From GCA-003244245 sp050700495 (GTDB lineage Bacteria; Actinomycetota; Actinomycetes; Mycobacteriales; Pseudonocardiaceae), in contig JBOHHF010000312.1 of the NCBI GenBank assembly GCA_050700495.1, forward strand, positions 1 to 16,738: DNA of 16,738 nucleotides. Direction: 5' to 3'. Below the pieces are notes generated by a model. The model saw nothing but the letters and a program-made list of their open reading frames with translations, did no database searches and was not told the origin of the DNA. Both the position numbers and the translations under genes were made by a program. Below are positions 13,740 through 16,738 of this stretch, piece after piece (the first letter of the stretch is position 1; every line of letters begins with the position of its first letter).

Positions 13740-13783
13740 TTCCCAAGCTCTAGACGCGGGTTCGATTCCCGTCGCCCGCTCCA
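13740..13783 (+). other. attR: duplicated tRNA-Gly 3' half
   Basis: This is a 44-bp copy of tRNA-Gly from the anticodon loop to CCA, with one change in the acceptor stem (13773 G). The 5' half of a tRNA is absent, so it is not a tRNA gene. It marks the right boundary of the integrated element. Confidence 0.88.
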
Positions 13784-13787
13784 CCCC

Positions 13788-13830
13788 AAAAACCCAGTCG
13801 ACAGATTTTCTTCTGCGGATCTGGGCTTTT
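13788..13830 (+). terminator. Ancestral tRNA-Gly terminator beyond attR
   Basis: AAAACCCAG (13789-13797) pairs with CTGGG-C-TTTT (13821-13830) apart from one bulged base. An inner CAGA/TCTG stem is present and T-rich sequence follows. This was probably the chromosomal terminator of tRNA-Gly before integration. Confidence 0.65.
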
Positions 13831-13924
13831 GTTATTATGAGTAGCTTCAAAGCTCCGCGGCATTATCTAGTCGAGGCGAACACACCGGCCGCACCTCGAT
13901 GCCGTCAATCAGGCTGTTGAGGCA

Positions 13925-13957
13925 CAGGCACCCAGGGCGCCGACACACCAAGCGACC
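13925..13957 (+). repeat. 33-bp dispersed repeat, copy 1
   Basis: It matches 16156-16188 at 29 of 33 positions. Copy 1 abuts the decayed methyltransferase; copy 2 lies about 245 bp before the intact one. This points to a duplication of the methyltransferase region followed by a deletion in copy 1. Confidence 0.65.
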
Positions 13958-14415
13958 GACGAGCGGTCCCTAGAGGCGCACTCCGAGCTAGCCCCCAAGG
14001 ATCAGAATTGATGTGCCGCATGCGGCACGGATCTGGAATTACTGGATGGGCGGCAAGGACAACTACGAGGTGGACCGTGCCGCCGGTGATGCCGATAACG
14101 ACCCGCTGGTACTGGTGCATGCCCGCGCTCTGCTGGTCAACACCAACCCACGCGGGGGTGACGAGCTGCGGTCCATCGTGGCGCGGGTGATGGCCGCCGT
14201 CCCGTCGGGCAGTTACCTGGCGCTATGGGACGGCACCGACACCAGGGCGGCCGTGATCGAGGGCGGCGTGAAGCTCGTGGAAAGCGGAGCCATCCCCTAC
14301 AACCTGCGCAGCCCCGAGCAGGTCGGCTAGTGCTTTGAGGGCCTGGAGCTGGTGGACCCCGGCCTGGTGCCGATCATGCATTGGTGGCCGGATACCGTCG
14401 AGGTCCGCCAAGGAG
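13956..14415 (+). pseudogene. Decayed DUF574 S-adenosylmethionine methyltransferase
   Basis: The sequence matches the methyltransferase at 16433 from its second codon. It lacks the ATG and carries a +1 insertion near 13999-14004 that runs into TGA. It then reads VPHAARIWNYWMGGKDNYEV in a new frame. A deletion after RAAGDA removes the SAM-binding FLDIGTGLP region and rejoins at DNDPLVLVHARALL. A second deletion precedes ELRSIVARVMAAVPSGSYLA. A TAG at 14328-14330 interrupts SPEQVG before CFEGLELVDPGLVPIMHWWP. At least four lesions show it is dead. A short frame from GTG 14013 to 14330 could be mistaken for a gene. Confidence 0.85.
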
Positions 14416-14456
14416 CGAGGCAGGCTGATCGATCCGGCGCGAGCGTCATCCGGAAG

Positions 14457-14476
14457 TGGTACCATATCCCGTACCA
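14457..14476. promoter_or_regulatory. Inverted repeat upstream of yefM, probable autoregulatory operator
   Basis: TGGTAC (14457-14462) and GTACCA (14471-14476) are exact complements with an 8-nt spacer, directly before the ribosome binding site AAAGGAGG (14476-14483). YefM-YoeB complexes repress their own operon by binding short palindromes, in E. coli with a TGTACA core. The position fits this, while the sequence differs. Confidence 0.5.
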
Positions 14477-14488
14477 AAGGAGGTCATC

Positions 14489-14734
14489 ATGGCAATCACC
14501 GCATCCGAGGCACGCAAGAACCTCTTTCCCCTTCTCGCCCAAGTGAACAATGACCGGGCGCCCGTGGAGATCATGTCTCGTCACGGTGACGCGGTACTGA
14601 TCTCCCGCGAGGAGTACGAGGCGCTCGAAGAGACCGCCCACCTGCTGCGAGCACCGGCCAATGCGCTCAGGCTCCTGGAGAGCCTGGCCCAGGCCCAGCG
14701 GGGGGAGCGCGAGGAACATGATCTCGCGCGATGA
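14489..14734 (+). CDS. yefM: YefM/Phd-family antitoxin
   Basis: The antitoxin has 81 residues. The N-terminal Phd/YefM DNA-binding fold reads MAITASEARKNLFPLLAQVN, then PVEIMSRHGDAVLISREEYE. The C-terminal part (about 50-81, HLLRAPANALRLLESLAQAQ and an acidic/basic tail) is the toxin-neutralising arm. ATG 14489 is chosen because AAAGGAGG lies 5 nt upstream. The stop overlaps the yoeB start (ATGA), the classic coupled arrangement in which antitoxin is made first. It is expected to be labile and to repress its own promoter together with the toxin. Confidence 0.93.
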   Translation: MAITASEARKNLFPLLAQVNNDRAPVEIMSRHGDAVLISREEYEALEETAHLLRAPANALRLLESLAQAQRGEREEHDLAR

Positions 14735-14988
14735 GGGTCGTCTTCACCCCTCATGGTTGGCAGGACTACACACACTGGCTCTCCGCTGATCGGACAGTTC
14801 TCAAGCGCATCAACCGGCTCATCGACGATGTCCTTCGCGATCCGTTCGAGGGGATCGGCAAACCGGAGCCGCTGCGCCACGCCTTCGCCGGCTGCTGGTC
14901 CCGACGGATCGGCGAGGAACACCGGCTCGTCTATCTCGTCGACGGTGATGACATAGTCATCCTTCAAGCCCGCTACCACTACACGTGA
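14731..14988 (+). CDS. yoeB: YoeB-family ribosome-dependent mRNA endonuclease toxin
   Basis: The toxin has 85 residues, the same size as E. coli YoeB (84). Residues known to be catalytic in E. coli YoeB are all in place: Glu46 in GKPEPL, Arg65 in EEHRLVYL, and His83-Tyr84 in ARYHYT. WSRRI and DPFEG are conserved too. YoeB binds the ribosome and cleaves mRNA in the A site, arresting growth until neutralised by YefM. No lesion is seen, so the pair is probably functional. It lies between a decayed methyltransferase and unknown genes, a typical accessory site. Confidence 0.94.
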   Translation: MRVVFTPHGWQDYTHWLSADRTVLKRINRLIDDVLRDPFEGIGKPEPLRHAFAGCWSRRIGEEHRLVYLVDGDDIVILQARYHYT

Positions 14989-15043
14989 TGCAGTGAGCTT
15001 TGCGGGCCAGGCTGGCCAGCAGGCCAAGATGCGGGATGCGCCC

Positions 15044-15076
15044 ATGACCCTGCTGGGCAGCTACCTGGCGCTATAG
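15044..15076 (+). pseudogene. Possible small fragment of a DUF574 methyltransferase
   Basis: GGGCAG, one mismatch, then TACCTGGCGCTAT matches the GSYLAL-coding part of the decayed methyltransferase (around 14208-14226) and is preceded by ATG in the same phase. The fragment is very short, so chance or convergent codon use cannot be excluded. Confidence 0.3.
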
Positions 15077-15526
15077 CTGTCCAGTCGTGTGACGCGGTGG
15101 CCTTGTCGGCGATGGTCTGTCTACCTGCCCGGAGGCGTGCCGGTAGATCAGCGCAGCGCGAGGACTGTCCTGACCCGAACGCCATATACCCGACGACTCG
15201 GCGCGCAGCCGCCCTGCCAGCACCGGCGCGATCCTGGCCAGCACGTCGTGTGCGGCCCGGCCCTGGCCACAGCGCATGAGTACCAGGCCGTAGTTCACGA
15301 CGATGTACGGCGACCGGTCGTAGAGCCGGTAGGCCCGTTCCAGGATGTCGCGGTTGCGGCCGTTGTGTTCGTGAGTGTCCTCGAGCATGAAGCTGGCGCG
15401 CATGACCTCATCAGCCTTCTCCTTCGCGCGCACCGCCTGCCGCACCTGCTCGGCCAGCTCGCCGTCGAGCCGCAAGCCGGTCGCCTTCTCCGGTGTCCCC
15501 ACGGTCAGATGTGCCGAGGCGGCCAA
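15071..15526 (-). CDS. Unknown TPR-like protein, start uncertain
   Basis: The frame is open from just inside 15589 to a TAG at 15073-15071. No ATG or GTG precedes TTG 15526; an in-frame GTG lies about seven codons further in. Visible parts are GLRLDGELAEQVRQAVRAKE, then HNGRNRDILERAYRLYDRSP and YIVVNYGLVLMRCGQGRAAH, a helix pair resembling one tetratricopeptide repeat. The last 45 residues (SGIWRSGQDS and on) are low-complexity Arg/Pro/Ser and look out of register, so the natural 3' end may have been lost by a frameshift or rearrangement. It is divergent from the coiled-coil gene at 15589. I do not recognise a named family. Confidence 0.55.
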   Translation of the reverse strand: MAASAHLTVGTPEKATGLRLDGELAEQVRQAVRAKEKADEVMRASFMLEDTHEHNGRNRDILERAYRLYDRSPYIVVNYGLVLMRCGQGRAAHDVLARIAPVLAGRLRAESSGIWRSGQDSPRAALIYRHASGQVDRPSPTRPPRHTTGQL

Positions 15527-15553
15527 CGTGTCCGCTGAGTGGTCGTTCGGCCA

Positions 15554-15581
15554 CTTGGCGCCCAGATCCCGGCAGTAGGAT
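15554..15581 (+). promoter_or_regulatory. Leaderless promoter of the coiled-coil gene
   Basis: CTTGGC (15554-15559) and TAGGAT (15576-15581) are 16 bp apart. The -10 box ends 7 nt before GTG 15589, so transcription should start at the start codon. There is no Shine-Dalgarno site. Confidence 0.5.
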
Positions 15582-15588
15582 CACGTTC

Positions 15589-16182
15589 GTGCCGGATTCC
15601 GACGATGACTTCGAGACCCGCCTGGCGGTCCTGGAGCGCGAGGTTGCCCGGCTTCGCGAGCACGTTGCCCTCACCAGCTCTGATGCTGCCACGGCCCGCG
15701 TGCTGGCGTCCGGCGCCGACCGTGACGTGTCGGAGGTTCGTGCTGAGCTGCGTGCCCACACTCAGGGCCTCAACGCTTTGCGAGAGACCCAGCTCGAACA
15801 GGACCAGAAGATCGACAAACTGGACCGGAAGATGCGCGAGGGTTTCACCGAGATGCGTGAGGGTTTTTCCACCGTGGCCACCGGTATGGCGCAGATCACC
15901 GCGCTGCTGACGAATATCGCAGGACCGGAGCGCTTGACCAGCTCGTCGGGAACCGGGCCCGCTCGTCGGAAGGACGGACACCCCCTCAATCACGGCGACG
16001 GCCAACCTCGCGCTCTCAGCTTCACCGGTCTGCACAGCGGATGGTGCACGCTGGCTGCGCGTGGTGGTCGAAATGTCGCACTGGGCTGGCTCGGCGTCGT
16101 CGCCCGCTCACTGGGCCGGCCCCGCCGGTCGGTGCCCAGGCTCCGCGTGATCAGTCAGGCACCCATGGCGCCGACACGCTAA
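15589..16182 (+). CDS. Unknown soluble coiled-coil protein
   Basis: The frame encodes 197 residues from GTG 15589 (MPDSDDDFETRLAVLEREVA). Residues about 5-110 are heptad-rich: RLAVLEREVARLREHVAL, VSEVRAELRAHTQGLNALRE and DQKIDKLDRKMREGFTEMRE, with a duplicated MREGF unit. They end in GMAQITALLTNIAG. No membrane segment or catalytic motif is seen. The final 80 residues are Gly/Arg/Ser-rich, overlap a 33-bp dispersed repeat, and look unlike the rest, so the original stop may have been lost. A small oligomeric scaffold or DNA-associated protein is possible. It is divergent from the TPR-like gene, and the two may form a conserved pair. Confidence 0.65.
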   Translation: MPDSDDDFETRLAVLEREVARLREHVALTSSDAATARVLASGADRDVSEVRAELRAHTQGLNALRETQLEQDQKIDKLDRKMREGFTEMREGFSTVATGMAQITALLTNIAGPERLTSSSGTGPARRKDGHPLNHGDGQPRALSFTGLHSGWCTLAARGGRNVALGWLGVVARSLGRPRRSVPRLRVISQAPMAPTR

Positions 16183-16188
16183 GTGACC
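16156..16188 (+). repeat. 33-bp dispersed repeat, copy 2
   Basis: It matches 13925-13957 at 29 of 33 positions and overlaps the last codons of the coiled-coil gene, suggesting that the 3' tail of that frame derives from repeated DNA. Confidence 0.65.
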
Positions 16189-16237
16189 CTCCCTGCCCAC
16201 GGTATTCTGCCAACATCCGGGCAAGCGACGGCTAGTC

Positions 16238-16260
16238 GAACAATCTGTTCCCCATTGTTC
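16238..16260. promoter_or_regulatory. Inverted repeat upstream of the methyltransferase
   Basis: GAACAAT (16238-16244) and ATTGTTC (16254-16260) are exact complements with a 9-nt spacer in the 250-bp gap before the methyltransferase. A repressor operator is plausible; it does not fit the actinobacterial LexA box spacing. Confidence 0.4.
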
Positions 16261-16377
16261 ACATCGCCGAACGCGGTGGCTACCGTACCCGGCAGAGACA
16301 GAAACCGACTACGACAACATCACGACAGCATGAGAACCCGGGTACACCAACCCGGCAACCCCATACGCCTCAGGGCC

Positions 16378-16421
16378 GGGTGCAGGGGTCCAGACCTGCA
16401 ATCCCCTGCAATCCCGCACCC
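16378..16421 (+). other. Leader hairpin just before the methyltransferase ribosome site
   Basis: GCAGGGG (16382-16388) pairs with CCCCTGC (16403-16409). GGGTGC (16378-16383) could instead pair with GCACCC (16416-16421); the two share two bases and so partly exclude each other. The structure ends next to AGGAG (16422-16426) and might affect translation. Confidence 0.35.
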
Positions 16422-16432
16422 AGGAGCTGAGC

Positions 16433-16738
16433 ATGGCCGACGAGCGATCCCCAGAGGCACGCCCCGAGCTGGCCTCCAAAATCAAATTTGATGTGCCGCA
16501 ATCGGCGCGGGTCTGGAATTATTTTATGGGCGGCAAGGACCACTACGAGGTGGATCGTGCCGCTGGGGAAGCCTACGCCGCGATGTACCCGAACGTCATC
16601 ACCGTGGCCATGCAGTCCCGGCAGTTCCTCATCCGCGCCGTGCGTTTCCTGGCCGGTGCGGCGGGGATGCGTCAGTTCCTCGACATCGGCACCGGCCTGC
16701 CCACGATGCAGAACACCCACGAGGTCGCCCAGCAGGTC
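16433..16738 (+). CDS. DUF574-type SAM-dependent methyltransferase (partial)
   Basis: ATG 16433 follows AGGAG with 6-nt spacing; the frame runs off the right edge after 102 codons with no stop. The N-terminus reads VPQSARVWNYFMGGKDHYEV, then QSRQFLIRAVRFLAGAAGMR and the SAM-binding motif FLDIGTGLPTMQNTHEVAQ, the pattern of the actinomycete S-adenosyl methyltransferase family (PF04672). The family is greatly expanded in actinomycetes, and most members have no known substrate. The visible part is undamaged, in contrast to the decayed copy 2.4 kb upstream. Confidence 0.9.
   Translation, partial: MADERSPEARPELASKIKFDVPQSARVWNYFMGGKDHYEVDRAAGEAYAAMYPNVITVAMQSRQFLIRAVRFLAGAAGMRQFLDIGTGLPTMQNTHEVAQQV

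Noticed and set aside
13740..13783. Second tRNA-Gly gene
   Set aside because: Only the 3' half is present; the acceptor 5' strand and D-arm are missing, so it is the att duplication.
14013..14330. Short 105-residue methyltransferase gene
   Set aside because: It is an internal open piece of a gene with frameshift, two deletions and a nonsense codon; the SAM-binding motif is gone.
16237..16250. LexA/SOS box around GAAC…GTTC
   Set aside because: The half-sites are 5 nt apart instead of the 4 needed for the actinobacterial LexA box.
1..16738. CRISPR array or anti-phage island
   Set aside because: No series of regularly spaced repeats and no Cas, restriction or other recognised defence gene is visible apart from the toxin-antitoxin pair.

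Overview
The window is high-GC actinobacterial DNA, most likely from the Pseudonocardiales or a neighbouring order. This rests on GC-rich third codon positions, leaderless-looking promoters, a large iron-sulfur reductase near dcd and a glycine tRNA, S-adenosylmethionine methyltransferases of the DUF574 type, and an integrase/excisionase module typical of actinomycete integrative elements. The genus cannot be fixed from sequence reading alone.

Layout. (1) 1-5600 looks like chromosomal backbone: the 3' end of an unknown gene, a one-helix coiled-coil membrane protein, a five-helix membrane-bound iron-sulfur reductase of the heterodisulfide-reductase type, a convergent HTH plus double Clp-N protein, and dcd. 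The dcd gene carries a 289-residue intein directly in front of the active-site Ser-Ser-Leu-Gly-Arg motif. The intein has Ala at position 1 and the Trp/Cys/Thr set of class 3 inteins, and its LAGLIDADG endonuclease region is shortened. (2) 5601-13783 is an integrated element of about 8.1 kb. It starts in an intact tRNA-Gly(CCC) and ends in a 44-bp copy of the tRNA 3' half (attL and attR). Next to attL lie a broken integrase gene, an intact excisionase and a small unknown gene, then a GntR regulator with a palindromic operator and an EamA permease. The right part holds a TetR regulator and two tandem paralogous small membrane proteins under a strong promoter buried in a perfect 14-bp inverted repeat. 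One paralog is cut in two by a 2,396-bp insertion sequence with 13-bp inverted ends and a GCC target duplication. No replication or conjugal-transfer genes are seen, so the element looks like a decayed, immobile remnant. (3) 13784-16738 is accessory chromosome: a decayed DUF574 methyltransferase, a YefM-YoeB toxin-antitoxin pair with all expected YoeB catalytic residues, a divergent pair of unknown genes (TPR-like and coiled-coil), and the start of an apparently intact DUF574 methyltransferase that runs off the window.

How the genes work together. Dcd makes dUMP or dUTP for thymidylate synthesis and should need protein splicing to be active. In the element, GntR probably controls itself and perhaps the divergent excision operon. 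The two membrane paralogs and TetR probably formed one regulated unit before the insertion sequence split it. YefM-YoeB is a self-contained toxin-antitoxin operon. All functions are read from motifs in the sequence; no database search was made.
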